Shown: positions 32,648 through 44,706, counted from the first letter of the stretch. The stretch is 64,000 nt of DNA from Blepharisma japonicum (GCA_949751835.1 CATKHK010000052.1:186001-250000), one strand, 5' to 3'. Numbers and translations are program-made. The notes: generated from the letters alone by a model not told the origin.

Positions 32648-33604
32648 ATGTGGAGGCTTGTCGTGGTGAACTTATTGTTTGCAAGTTCAGTTCTTGCAAT
32701 TAATGGTAAATGCAGAATCCTCGCCCTTGGAGGAGGCACTGACAAAGGTGCTTACCAAGCTGGTGCAATAATTGGATTGATTCAAAGTCTTCCATCTGGA
32801 GAAGCTGTGTGGGATGTGGTTACAGGTAACGGTGTCGGCGCTTTTAATGCGATCATTCTTGGCAACTATGCTCTTGGACAAGAAGCAAGCGCAATTTCAG
32901 TGCTAAATAACACCTGGAGTACCTTCACTCCAAATCAATTTTACAAACAATGGCCAGGCGGAGAAATCACTGGCATTTATTGGGAAAAAGGCTTATTCGA
33001 TACCTCTCCTATGGGCGCTACAATCAACAAAAAAATCCCAAGCACCTTCCAGAGATGGACTGCAGTTGGTGCCACAGATCTTATATCTGGAAACTATGTA
33101 CTTTTCAACAGCTCATTCCTCGATAGCGAAACCATGGCAACAGGTGTTAAAGCTAGCTTAGCTACTCAAGGAGAATTCCCATGGATTCCATTCAGCAATC
33201 TTCAGCTTTCAACTGGATGCATTAAATACACTGTCGATATTCTAGATGCAGTCACTGCCTGCACCAATAAAGGATATACAACTGACCAAATGTTCGTAGA
33301 TGTAATTATGGTTGCAGGAAAAACCATTCAACAAATTGATGCATCGAAATTCAAGACTCCAGACGCTTTCCACAGATACTTGGAAATTTCAGCTTTCCAA
33401 GATACAATGAGAGTTGAAGAAACTGTTAACCATGACTATCCAGATGTAACTGTAAGGAACCTTATTTTCCCATCCCAGACACTTAATTCTTCAAGTTTGC
33501 CATACGATTATGACGCAACTGAACTTAAAGCTCAAATTGCATTGGGAATGTCAGACGCGAAAAGTCCAAACGTAACTTTATCATATTATATGGCTTTTCA
33601 ATAA
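32648..33604 (+). CDS. Secreted patatin-like protein lacking the catalytic Ser (probable pseudoenzyme)
   Basis: 318 aa. Signal peptide 'MWRLVVVNLLFASSVLA'. The patatin oxyanion motif is clear ('ILALGGGTDKGAYQAGAI'). The nucleophile elbow, GxSxG in active patatins, reads 'TGNGVGAFNAIILG', so Ser is Gly. The later DGG/DGA motif with the catalytic Asp is also missing ('LSTGCIKYTVDILDA' stands near its place). The rest is intact, with several N-x-S/T sites and no frame damage, and its base usage looks like that of well-expressed genes, so the protein is probably made and used without lipase activity, perhaps binding lipid (inference). Confidence 0.8.
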   Translation: MWRLVVVNLLFASSVLAINGKCRILALGGGTDKGAYQAGAIIGLIQSLPSGEAVWDVVTGNGVGAFNAIILGNYALGQEASAISVLNNTWSTFTPNQFYKQWPGGEITGIYWEKGLFDTSPMGATINKKIPSTFQRWTAVGATDLISGNYVLFNSSFLDSETMATGVKASLATQGEFPWIPFSNLQLSTGCIKYTVDILDAVTACTNKGYTTDQMFVDVIMVAGKTIQQIDASKFKTPDAFHRYLEISAFQDTMRVEETVNHDYPDVTVRNLIFPSQTLNSSSLPYDYDATELKAQIALGMSDAKSPNVTLSYYMAFQ

Positions 33605-33778
33605 GTAATAGAAATTTGAACTAAATTCATAGCAATAAATTAATTTAAGTTATATGAATTTCTTATATAATATTGAAAATTTAAAATTCAAATAACACAC
33701 AATCAAAAATTTATAAAAGCATTTAAATCCTGGCTTATATTTTAATTAAATTAAAATTATAATTTATTATTGTTTTTT

Positions 33779-35875
33779 TTACTCTATTGGTACTGCAGGA
33801 TGAGCATCATCTGGATCTTGCAGAGGATGATAATAATTGCTTATATCAGATCCAAAAATAAGCCCTTCTTCTTCAACCTGTTCAATCCCAAAGCTTTTTT
33901 TCAGTTCTTTTTCTATTTCACTTCTCATATAATAAATCACCAAAAATATAAAAATCGAAACAATAATGAGACCACCAGAAATATAAACGTAAACCATTGA
34001 GTCACTCAGAAGGAGAAGATAAGCAGTTGTTAATTGGAAAAATAAAATTGAGACTAGCAGAGCTACAACTATAACTCGTGGAATTCTATTACCAGTTGTT
34101 GTTTTTACAGTGCAATAAAAACAAAGTAAATTATATTTTGCTGTGTAATACTAAGTAAAAATTACTCTTGAAATACAAAAGAACACTCCTATAATCAAAA
34201 TAAGTGGATACGCAATCGAAAACGCGAATATTATAAATATCGCCGAAATAGAAACCCCATATTCATAAGCCCACCTAAATTCATAAGCCTAAATATTCTT
34301 TACTTCATAAGCTAGCATTCTTTCAGTCTCATTGACCGCTTTCATTTGTCTCCATTTCACCCTTACAAGTTTGGGCACCTGCAAAAAGTCTCCTCCATTT
34401 TTCAAAAAAATCAAATGTATCACAAAAATCGTGAAAACTTGTGCAGAATATGCTGCATGGTTCGCAATTTCTTGATCCCAGTCGCTTTCTCCATCAACAG
34501 TTGTTACAATGGCAGAATAAACCTGAACACCTAATAATGGTACTAAAAAGGTATATGTGACCATAACCAGCAAATATTTAATCATAGCACTCACTGTCTC
34601 ATCACTTTTACTAGGCAGCTGCTCTTTTTCTACTATTGATAAAACTGCATGCCTTACTATTGCAGACTGATAAATAAGCAAAATTAAAGAAGGCGCAACC
34701 TGACTAAGTAGAGCTTCGTATAATTCTTTTCCTCCAATCCATTCCAAAATATACATCATGATCTGCAGAAGTGTAGATGGGGTTATCAGCAGAAAGAAAA
34801 ATATAAAAAATAATACAAAAAGTCCCACACGCTTAATCCATATCCTTGGCTTGTGAATTGACATATTAGGCCAGTTTACTTCGGCTGGGGCTGGAGCTAA
34901 GGTAAGAATTCATTTATTTGACTGCAGCTCGTCGTCTTCTCCTTTAAATGTTTTTACGATATTAAAAGTGCTTATCGGAGTTTTGCATATTACAAATGCA
35001 AAGCCGGAGGTGGCGTTTTTGCCATTTTCAAGGGCTTCTTTGAATTCTTTTTCAAGTATCGCGATTTCACATGTATAATAATCAATTGCGTCGACTTCTT
35101 TTCCACAGAAACTTGGCTTGATTTTTTCTTTGTAGCCTTTAGCTATTAAAAAATCCATATAATGTTTCTGGTTTTTCTTGGACTCTTCTAGCTCTTTTTC
35201 TAGCCTTGACGCTTCAGCTAAGTTGGGGACAACATAAACGCTTTGAATATCATATCCATATCTCATTTGTAAGAAATCCCTGATCTTTTGTGCTGCGACA
35301 TCAGGAGTAAATGCTTCTGAAATCCCTTTGATTTGGATTGTGTACCTATCAATTGTACAAATTAATTCAGAAGGTGTAGAATGGGCGTATGAGACTTGAT
35401 AGAGATAGCCAACTAGAGTTCCAAAAATAATGATGGTAAATACGAGGAATAGAATCAATACAATTGACATTAAATCGTCCTGCTCAATAATATGGGCTAT
35501 GCTTATGTTGTTCATGTCCTTTTTCACATGTGTGTCTCCAAGTGCATATATTGGAATTAAAAGTCCACAGCCAATTACTGCTAAAACTGCAAGTCCACCT
35601 CCCATTGCTACATGAAATGCGAGATACAGCTGCCCTTCAATTCCACAATAGTGACCCATTTCTTCATATGGGACTTTTCAAACATTTGTCATTAAAACCC
35701 ATAATGGTGTGTCAGATTCCGAATATACGGGGACTTTGACTTCACGTTCTCCTATTTCTGCAAATATAGGTCTGTTACGAATTTTGCGGTATATAGAAAA
35801 TAAGTAGAATTCTAGAGAAAAAAGAAAAATATCAATGCCGAGAGCGGCGATAATTGCCCATACTGAATCATCCAT
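33779..35875 (-). CDS. OSCA/TMEM63 (CSC1-like) mechanosensitive channel
   Basis: 688 aa after removing two 15-nt introns (34151-34165, 34289-34303) and reading two TGA as Trp. The N-terminal membrane segment ('WAIIAALGIDIFLFSLEFY') is followed by 'YCGIEGQLYLAFHVAMGG'. A cytoplasmic RRM-like domain holds 'VYVVPNLAEASRLEKELEE'. The hallmark 'APAPAEVNWPN' comes next, then a block of membrane segments ('LFVLFFIFFFLLITPSTL', 'LLVMVTYTFLVPLLG'). OSCA/TMEM63 proteins are stretch- or osmo-gated cation channels of the plasma membrane. At the low end of family length, but complete. Confidence 0.88.
34151..34165 (-). other. 15-nt intron
   Basis: Reads GTAATTTTTACTTAG on the minus strand, with A at position 10. 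It joins 'GVFFCISR' to 'YYTAKYNLLCF' in the OSCA-like gene. Confidence 0.85.
34289..34303 (-). other. 15-nt intron
   Basis: Reads GTAAAGAATATTTAG on the minus strand, with A at position 10. It joins 'ERMLAYE' to 'AYEFRWAYEYGVSI' in the OSCA-like gene. Confidence 0.85.
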
Positions 35876-35962
35876 TATAGTCGTTATTTAAAACTTAACC
35901 ATTTTGAAGTTAAAATTTATAGGATGATTAATAATTATATTTTAGAATAGTAATAATTTATA

Positions 35963-38900
35963 TTAAAACCTTCTAGGAGGTTCTCTAGTATAGCTAGGTG
36001 GAGGCTGATTAGAAGGCTCTTGTAAAGCTCTAGGAGGCTGGCTGCCATAGCTAGGCGTATTTTGTTTATTAGGATCTTGAGATTGCTGAGGCCCTCTTGT
36101 GGACTCTCTGCTGTAACTAGAGGTAGATTGTCTATAAGGGTCTTGTCCATAGCTAGGAGCTATTTGTTGTGCCTGTTGAGGAGCTCTTGATAGATCTTGG
36201 CCATAGCTTGGAGCTATTTGTTGTCCTTGCTGAGGAGCTCTTGATAGATCTTGGCCATAGCTTGGAGCTATTTGTTGTCCTTGTTGAGGAGCTCTTGATA
36301 GATCTTGGCCGTAGCTTGGAGCCATTTGTTGTCCTTGTTGAGGAGCTCTTGATAGATCTTGGCCATAGCTTGGAGCTATTTGTTGTCCTTGTTGAGGAGC
36401 TCTTGATAGATCTTGGCCATAACTAGGAGCTATTTGTTGAGCTTGCTGAGGAGCTCTAGAAGGCTGCTGGCCATAACTAGGAGCTATTTGTTGGGCCTGC
36501 TGAGAAGCTCTAGATGGATCTTGACCATAACTCGGGGCAATTTGTTGTGCTTGCTGAGGAGTTCTAGTAGGCTCTCTACCATACCCAGACGGTGGAAGAT
36601 TACCTTGAGTTTGCTGAGGAGTCCTACCATAGCTTGGCGGATTAGAAGAATCTTGAGCTCTATAACTCCCTAGGTCAGTCCCTGTCCTAAAGCTTTCAGG
36701 AGTATTGCTGCTCCTTATATCATATTGACTTGGTGTTGAGCTTTGGCCTGGTGGCACATTTCCTCTATTATAATCATTAATTCCTTGGCTTGTTCGCGCT
36801 CCACTTGAGTCTATAGGAGCCTGTCTAAATCCTTCTTGTGTACCTCCCATTCCTCTGCCCATTGAATCTTGCCTAAAATCTTGCCCAGTCTGACCTGGCG
36901 AAGCTCTATAGCTCTGCCCTGGCTGATTTACCCCTGGACTTCTTATATCCTGCCCTGTCTGGCCAAACCCTTGTGAGGACTGTCTGAAATCTTGAGCAGT
37001 CTGTGTCGGAGGCCTAAAGTCTTGAGCAGTCTGTGCTGGAGGTCTAAAGTCTTGAGCAGTCTGTGTCGGAGGTCTAAAATCTTGCTGTGACTGTGTCGGC
37101 GAATTTACCCTGAAATTTTGTGCTGTTTTTGCTTGGTTAAAGCCTTCTTGTGACTGTCCAATTGATTTATTCAAAGATTCAGAAGCTTCCAATAGCTGCC
37201 TTTTCGACGCATCCTGTGCTGCATTTTCTGACTTTTTGGAATACCTCGCATATACGTCTTTTAGGTTGTTAAAACTGATTCTTGTTGCACCTTTAGGACA
37301 AAGCTCAGTTACAAGGCTGTTAGTTTCACTTTCGGTTAATGGGTGCTCAAGAATTCTGTTAAAGCCTTTCATTAGTTCGTCTTTGGAGATCCAGCTGTCT
37401 TTGTTTTGGTCAAACACTTGGGTATATAGTCTTACTAAGGTTAATTTTTGCCTTGTCATATGGTCGTCAAGCATATCAATAAGTTCTGGGACACTTCTGA
37501 TTTTTTTCCTAGTTGCTTGGGCTTGAGTTTGGGCAGTTCCTTGTGTCCTTGGGTTTACATCGATACCATAGCTCTTGAAAAGCTCTTTGAATTCTTCAAA
37601 AGAAATTCTATTGTCTCCTGACTTATCAATCTTTCTCAGTAAAATCTCAATTTCAGTGGTTGTGAGGTTAAGTTTCATATCTTGGAAAACTTTGATAAAT
37701 TCTTGTCGTGATATATACCCATCATTATTTTTATCAAAAACTTTGAAAGCGTCAAACAAGTTTATCCCGCTTGAAGCAATCACTTTTACGACACTTTCTA
37801 ATGGATCTTGTGGAGGAATTGGTGTTCCTTTGCTTTCTTCAGTCGGAAGCCTTGATCCTTCACTTATTCTTGTATTAGTTCTCGAAATAGGTGCAGCCTC
37901 CCTTAATAAATCTTGAAATTCTTTGAAGTTTATAGTGTTACTTTTGTCTTTGTCTATAAATTGCCATAAAGCTTCCATTTCTTCAGGTGTCAAAGGAATT
38001 TTTAGGCTTATTAGGACGTTTTTGAATTCGTCTCTAGTAATTATACCGTTCTTGTCAGCGTCAAAAATATTGAAAAGATCAGGAGCTGATATGCCGCTTC
38101 TTTTCATCATTCTTTTGAAGACTGAAATCATGTTTTCAGTAGGCTGGACAAATTCAATGAACTCGTGAAGAGTAATTGAGCCATCCTTATTGGCGTCGGC
38201 TACATCAACTAATATTTCAACGTCATAAGTAGTAAGGTTTAAGCCTAAATGCTCAAGAGCATTTCTGAATTCTTGCCTACTTAGAGTTCCACTTAAATTC
38301 TTATCAAAAGCTCTAAACAAGCTTCCTATATCTGCACGCTTATTTTTCAGCTGCGCTTGAATATACTCCCTTACCTGTGCAACTGTGGTCCTCGCTTGTC
38401 CAGGCCCAGCCCTCGGAGTTCCTTCAAATCCTGCACAAAAAGCCTCATACAGCAAACACCCTGCTGGATTTTTCGGCAAATAATTCCAAAGGTTTTCTAT
38501 TTCTCTTGGTGTCAGCCCAATTTTCATCATTTCAAAAACCTTATAAAACTCTTGTTTTGATATTTGTCCATCTCCATTTTCATCAAAAACCCTAAAAGCG
38601 TCTCTAAACGACAGTTGGCTATCTGTAATCATCTTCCCAACTTTTGCCAGAATTAGCGCCGCATCCGTATTATTATTAACTTGCACTGGTTTACCTCCAC
38701 TCCTCGGCTGCAATTTTTCACAAAAAATCCTATAGTCAATTTTATCAGTCCTTCTAGGGTCAAAATATTTAAGAATTCTTTCTATTTCATCATCATTAAG
38801 CCCAAGCTGCATTATTTTAAAAGTTTGTCTGAACTCAGCTGCTGAGACTGTCCCATCTTTATTTAAATCAAAAGCTTCAAAAGTCTGCCAAATGCTGAGC

Positions 38901-41900
38901 CTTTTTTCCAAAATTCGCTGTCTTACGAGCTCAAGAACTTGTTCTTCCCAGGGTTCTTCAGTTTTTAAAGTACGATCAGCTGCTAAAAGTCCTGAGAATT
39001 TTTGTCTGAATAAGGTCTTTGTGATTCCGCCGTCGACAAGATTGCAAGCGTTTATTAGGAGCTGGATTTCTTGTTCAGATAGAGGCAGCCGCAAAGTGAT
39101 GAGGATGGTATTTCGGAATTCTTGTGGAGAAATTAAGCCGTTTTGGTCCTGGTCAAAAATAGCAAACCCTGAGTCAAGGCCAAGTCCTCTGGCGCTTAGG
39201 GCTTTGGCTATTCTTTCATAAGCTTCTCTTTCCCATGCTTCGGTAAGAGGTGTACCGTAGCCTATTTGGTCAGCTTTTGAGTCTCTCCAGGCAATCCTCA
39301 GAGAAATACCTCCTGCTTCTTGTCCTCTTAAGTTGAAAAGTTGATAAGTCCCTTCTATAGCTGTATCTAGTAAAAGTGCTGTCAAAGGTACATGGGCTGT
39401 CCCTATGATATCTTGTCCTCCTTCTCTTATAGGTGCATTGTCATCAAATACAATAAATTCGACAGTTTGCGAGTCAAGGTATTTTTTAAGATCAGGACCT
39501 ACTTTTATTTTTATTGTTGACGTCTCATCATATACCGGATCTGGACCAACAGCACTTCTAGTCATATATTCTGGCTCAGTGAAAAACTGGTAAAACACAA
39601 ATGGCCTTAAATTCCCTGGATGTACAGTCGCATTTAATCCAATACACCTAAAAACAGTCACCATTAAACTTCTTTCTTTCAGATTAGGATCAGCCGCATA
39701 TACCGTATCTAGCGCATATTGCTTCGGGTTAGAAAGCTCCACGATTTCTTGCTTTTCTTTATACCACCTCAAAGCTTCACTGAGTGGATGCCTCATCCTC
39801 AGCTTAAATGTTTGCACTCCAACTGACGTCCTACCATCAAAAGCACTCACAAAGGTGCAGGCTGACTCAATTATTCCTGGCTTCATATTTGCGTCTGACA
39901 TCGGCCCTGCCCTTTCTAAAAGTTCTGCAAGAGGAACTTTCGCTCTCGCAAAAGTCAAATGAGTGTCGCCTTTATTGATATGGGCTTCTATATAAATATA
40001 ATCTTTTTCAAGAGTTTTTATGAAAAACTCGTCTACATTTACCTTGAAGCTGATGTGAATTTGGTATTTTGGAGTTAAGCCTTCACAGAGAGAAGTGGAC
40101 TGTGTTTCGTGGTTGAAGAAATCGACTGTTAAGAAGGACACAAAGTTCCGCTCATAAGGCATGTTTTCTTTAAGGGCCTGTTCTAACGCAAATAAATAGA
40201 ATTCAGCAGCTCCTAGCCACAAATCGACGATATTTTCGCCAGTTCCTACTTCAGTGCCGTTGTCGACAAATTCTGCAGCTGCACCATCAAATTCTGCTAA
40301 AGAAATCTGTGTTTTTGTAGCGACAATTCTATTGGCGTCGTCATATACATTGAGACGCTGGTTTCTTTCAAGCTGAATTACACGATTGGCTCTGAAGTCA
40401 GCTAGTCTTGCCAATTCTTCTGCTCTTTGTTGGGCTGATTTCAGCTGCATTTGTAGCTGCTCACTTTCACTGCTATGTAGAGCGTTTTTTTCTTTTTCCA
40501 TCTCATTCTTCAGGACTAATAAATTTTGGATTTTTTCAAGCTCTGCAGCTAGCTGGCCTTTTTCGAGCTTAAGTCTCTCTATTTCTCGTTTAAGGCTGGG
40601 GATATCTTCAGGTACATTGCTTGTCCTTTCAATGAAATCTAACCTTGACCACGCTGGCTCTTCTCCCTTAAGCTTCATTAATCCAAGGGCCCTCATAAAG
40701 GCGTCTACATCAGTTCCTCCTAGTGATCTTAACTGAGTCTCAAACTCATCAAAATATTTATTCTTTTCCTCTAGCCTCACAGAGAGCTTTAAGCACTCAT
40801 CTTTAAATTTATCCCTCTCTTGAGTCATATTTTTCAACTCCTGTGTCAAAAACGCAATATTTCCTTCTAATTTTGCAATTTTTTGCTGAAAATCCTGGAG
40901 TGAAGAAGTCCTCATATTGAGCTCATTTTCCATTATCTGCAATTTCGGGTCTTTTGAGTCTTTATTAAACGGCGAATTCAGCAGATCTCTTAGCTGGTAT
41001 TCTAGTCTTTTATTTTCTGCAATAAGTTCTTGGTTTTTGAATACAAATTCATTTGTATTAGAAGATTCAAAAACTTTGAGCTTGACTTCTAGCTCCATTA
41101 CTTTTGCGCGCTCTCGGGCTAGCAGGATTTTGGTGTCTTCAAGCTCCTTAATAAGACTGTCATAATTCAAGTCCCTTATTTGCACTGTCTGCATTTGAGG
41201 CTTTTCATCGTAGCCGATAACAGCGGTACTGTCGTCCATCATTTTGATTGGTGTTTTGTTTCTGTGAATGTCATAATGGACAGCTTGAGTTAAGACTTTT
41301 GGCTTCATGCTGTGATTTTTCAAAAATGGTCCATCTTTAGAGGCAAGTTGCTTCCCAAGCTTACCAGAAGATGCTGCGCCTTCGATTTCTCTTATTTTTT
41401 TAGTTAATGCTGATTTTTCTTTTTTTAGCCTTTCGACTTCACTGATTTCAATATTGCTCGACTTAAAGTCTTGGCCTGTTAAAGACTCTGCGAGATTTCT
41501 TTCATTTTTAACACTTTCTTTTAGCCGATTAAGCTGAGTTGTAACTTTTCTTAATTCATCTTCTAATTTGTTGTGATGTGATTTTAATTCCAAGTTTTGG
41601 TCATATAGGTCGAAATAAGCGGCGGCTTTTTCTTTCTCTGATAAATTTGACCGTGGGCCAGAAACTTGCCGTTTTCCCCCTTTTATGCCTGATTTTTGAC
41701 TGACGTTTCTTGCACCTTTTTTGCCTTCAGCTTGAGATTTAAAAAATGTTTCCATTGAGGATGCTTGAACTTGAGTTTTTAATTTTTCATATCTGATCTC
41801 ATCAGATTCTCGAATTATTGAGGATTCTTGCTTTTTATTTGCTTCTTGTTTCCAAAAGTCGTCTGCGCTATTTGTAGCTTGTGGAAAAGCCCTTTCGCCC

Positions 41901-42145
41901 ATTGTTGCTGCTTTTTGAGAGTTTCAGAAATCAGAACCGGCGCTCATTGTGGGATCTTGCAAAGGAGGCTGCCCAGGACTCTGCAATAAGGAAGATCTAT
42001 TTTGAAAATCTTGGCGCTGATAAGCCATCTGATCTGATTGCGACCTTAAAAAATCATCTCTGTTTGATATTTGAGAAGTATTGGGAGATTGAGCAACATT
42101 TTCCCAGAATTTTTTACCGTCTTCGATGTTAATGTCGCGAGACAT
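35963..42145 (-). CDS. RPGRIP1/RPGRIP1L-like ciliary protein fused to an EF-hand array
   Basis: 2,060 aa; one TGA (about 41925) is read as Trp. Order: disordered 1-130; coiled coil about 150-590; C2 domain about 605-785; second C2 about 800-955 ('LNATVHPGNLRPFVFYQFF', 'YDETSTIKIKV', 'VEFIVFDDNAP', 'GTAHVPLTALLL'), the pattern of RPGRIP1/RPGRIP1L C2 domains. From about 985 to 1635 follow at least ten EF-hand loops ('DQDQNGLISPQE', 'DENGDGQISKQE', 'DKNNDGYISRQE' and others). The last 420 residues are Gln/Pro/Ser-rich repeats. RPGRIP1L is a scaffold of the ciliary transition zone; the EF-hand part is not in the animal proteins I know. Confidence 0.85.
36160..36590 (-). repeat. 54-bp tandem repeat, about 8 copies, inside the RPGRIP1-like gene
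   Basis: Units encode an 18-residue peptide of the type APQQGQQIAPSYGQDLSR. The middle five copies are almost identical in DNA, which suggests recent expansion or gene conversion; the outer copies have drifted. A shorter 8-residue array (TAQDFRPP type) lies at about 36990-37090. All stay in frame. Confidence 0.88.
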
Positions 42146-42193
42146 TTAATATTTAAATTGGCAAAAGATTAGAAAAATATAAAAACGAGGCTT

Positions 42194-42290
42194 TGGGTAT
42201 AGCGATGCAGTCCTTAAATTTGTGAACTAACTTCGAACATCGCAAGCCACAAGCTAGAGCTGTAAGAGATTCTAGTTAAAATTAAACTAA
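42194..42290 (+). pseudogene. Decayed copy of the TROVE gene 3' end
   Basis: This stretch matches 46446-46540, the last codons and stop of the intact TROVE gene, beginning at 'GGGTATAGCGATGCAGTCCT'. It has several substitutions and indels. Only the tail is present; no upstream TROVE sequence was found here. It forms the left end of a duplicated block and lies about 50 bp before the start of the RPGRIP1-like gene. Confidence 0.8.
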
Positions 42291-42315
42291 ACTATTGTTT
42301 TAATATTTATTTGAA

Positions 42316-43267
42316 TTAATACCCATATTTATCATTCAAATTAGTTTAGCCAACACATGTCTGGTCTTCTGGAGACATTCATGATTCATTTTCATCATAA
42401 AAATCCAGATCATTTGCTTTAATTTTTTCATTTCCTGGGACTAATTTTTCTTCGGCTCCATATATGCTTCTCTTTTTAAGCCCGCTCTTATTTCTTTATC
42501 TTTTTCTTTATTACCTCTTCTATGATTTTCTGTTTTGGGCATAATCCTCGCTTAACTAGATAAATTTCATAGATTTTTGAATTTAAATCTCTCAATCTCA
42601 AGGCTAGCCTATCTAGATTTTTACAGCAGAATTTTTATCTATGGTGTCTTCATCATCAAATTTTCTTCTTGGTTAGATTTTTCTATTTCTATCTAGCTTG
42701 ATCTCATTTAGCAGCTTTCTTAGTATTTTTCTTGAATCTCTTCAGTTGAGCTATTTTTGAATTATTTTTCACTCTTCATAAATTCATCGTCTTCATAGTC
42801 GCTGTAGTCATATTCTCTTTTGACTTTTTTAAAGGTTGTTATGAGTCAAAATGCTCAATCTAATTTTTATTCTTTCTTTCGGCTTGCATTTCTTTAGATT
42901 TTCGGGTAATATTCTACTCTTCTGGCTTGGCCTTAAGTTAAGCCATCATGAGTTTTCTTGTCAAACTCCCTGATGTTTTTATCTGCTTATCTGTTAATCC
43001 TTTTCGATTTTTAATTTGTTTAAATCTAATATCTCTTCATAAAATATTTTGTCTCCTTTATGTATCTTCAATTTCTGCATCTTCTTTAAAGCCTCAAGTG
43101 ACCTGCTGAACCTTCTCTTTTCCAAATGGAGTGGAGCCTTAACTGGTCTATAATGCTCTTATTTAATCTCTTCTCTCATCACTCGAAATTTTCCCATCTT
43201 TTAAATAGTTTTGATCTTTTGATTCTATCTCATATATTTCTTCAATAATATTAATTTGCCATGATAT
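42316..43267 (-). pseudogene. Decayed copy of the kanadaptin-like gene
   Basis: It follows the intact gene at 46563-47699 along its whole length in the same order ('CATGATTCATTTTCATCATA' is shared near the 3' end), but with many substitutions, deletions and frame losses, so no protein can be made. It is shorter than the source (about 950 against 1,137 bp). Confidence 0.85.
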
Positions 43268-43412
43268 TTATTAAAATATAAATTTTAAAAGAATTAATTC
43301 ATAAAATATTTGTAAGCCTAACTACCATAAATTTAAGCTATTTAAATAATTATCAATGAAAATTTCGGTAATTCCAATAGAGCGATTTTATATTATAAAT
43401 TTAGTAAAAAGT

Positions 43413-44453
43413 ATGGTAAGAGAATAGGTACTTATTAGTCACACTCCACGCAGACCAATGGCTTACTCTTGTTAAAAACCTGACACTTAGATGAAAAAAT
43501 AATCCGAACTAGAGATATAAAAATCATTTACCAGTGCAGGACTTATCTGGATTTCAGAAAGAAGATTTATCAAAATTAACCTAAATTTGTAGCGAAAATA
43601 TTACTGATTTAATGTATTTCTGGATTATCAAATTTGATTTATGTTTAGCTGGCATTGATAATGGCGTTTCACAATGCAGGAGCAGTGAGCATGAAATAGA
43701 TAAAGAAAATACTTAACCCATCTTGAAATAGGTCTAAAAACACAAACCAAGGTTTATAAAAGCTATGGAGCTAACTGGAGAAGATTTAAAATGATTTTGT
43801 TAATGCTTAAAAGAATTGTTTCCTTCTAGAGATACAATTTTAATTCAAAAATTCACTCTTTGAGATAGATCAAGTCACCTGTTTCAAGCTTGTCCCCACA
43901 AAGAAGTTGGCTAGTCCTACAGCTTCACAGTCTTATCAATTCGTTAGGCAGTTAAATCTCTTTTCTTCGCTTGCTAGGGACAGTATGTTCACCGGTTATG
44001 TTCAAAATTTCTGGACCTATCAGAAAACCATAATCTGAAGACCTTACCAGCCAAAAAACATATTTAATTATGCTATATATATAATCGTAAGATCGATTTT
44101 AGCAAGAAGCGAAGGAGATCCAACCATAATTTTGGAAAAGACATGCCTATAGAAAGATCATCTATATATTATTAAAGACGATATGAGAATAGACAGAATT
44201 CTTTATGTCTTATATTGGGATGGAGATAGAAGTTGAAAAATTCAATGCCTAGGAAAAATCGAATGATGCTTCAAAACAGATTGTAGTTCCCTGAATCATA
44301 GAGAGGTAAAAGATATGAAGAACTTGAAGTAATTAGCTGAATCCTTAAGATGATCTTTTTCTATAGCATAGGATTTGTAGATAAAGCTCAGATTTATGAA
44401 GTGTTTTAGAAATGGCAAGAGTAAGCATAAGAATGCAAGTAACTTTAAATTAA
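43413..44453 (+). pseudogene. Decayed copy of the MYG1 gene, with an insertion
   Basis: It is collinear with 47864-48838 ('GGCATTGATAATGG' is shared) and has numerous stops and frame losses. A foreign segment of about 245 bp sits at about 43835-44080 and has no counterpart in the intact gene. The similarity fades at about 44515, in the 3' flank. Confidence 0.85.
43835..44080. other. Insertion in the MYG1 pseudogene
   Basis: This segment is absent from the intact gene, whose sequence runs directly from 'AGAGATATAG' to 'TAGTAAGATCG'. Its minus strand reads like protein with TGA as Trp ('GFLIGPEILNITGEHTVPSK', 'LCGDKLETGDLIYLKEW'), with one TAA between. Its source is unknown: a gene fragment, a mobile-element piece or filler DNA. 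No clear terminal repeats were seen. Confidence 0.6.
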
Positions 44454-44706
44454 AAAATTGTCTGTTAAAATATTTTTTTTAGACCTTATAATATAAGCGA
44501 ATTGATTTAAATAAATTAGCATAGAATACTTATTAGCTTCTTTTTTGGCAAAGAATTTTAGCTAGCCGCTATAGATTCCATTGCAACTCCTTATAACTAA
44601 AAATTTAAGCAGCAAATCATATCATTATATTTCTAGAAACAAGCAATAATCTCTTTCAAAATTTATAAAAAACCTATAAAAGTCCTTGTAAATTCTATAT
44701 TAGCTT

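Noticed and set aside
36169-36673. Repeat array that could suggest a CRISPR-like or satellite locus
   Set aside because: The repeats are 54 bp without unique spacers and stay in frame inside a coding region.
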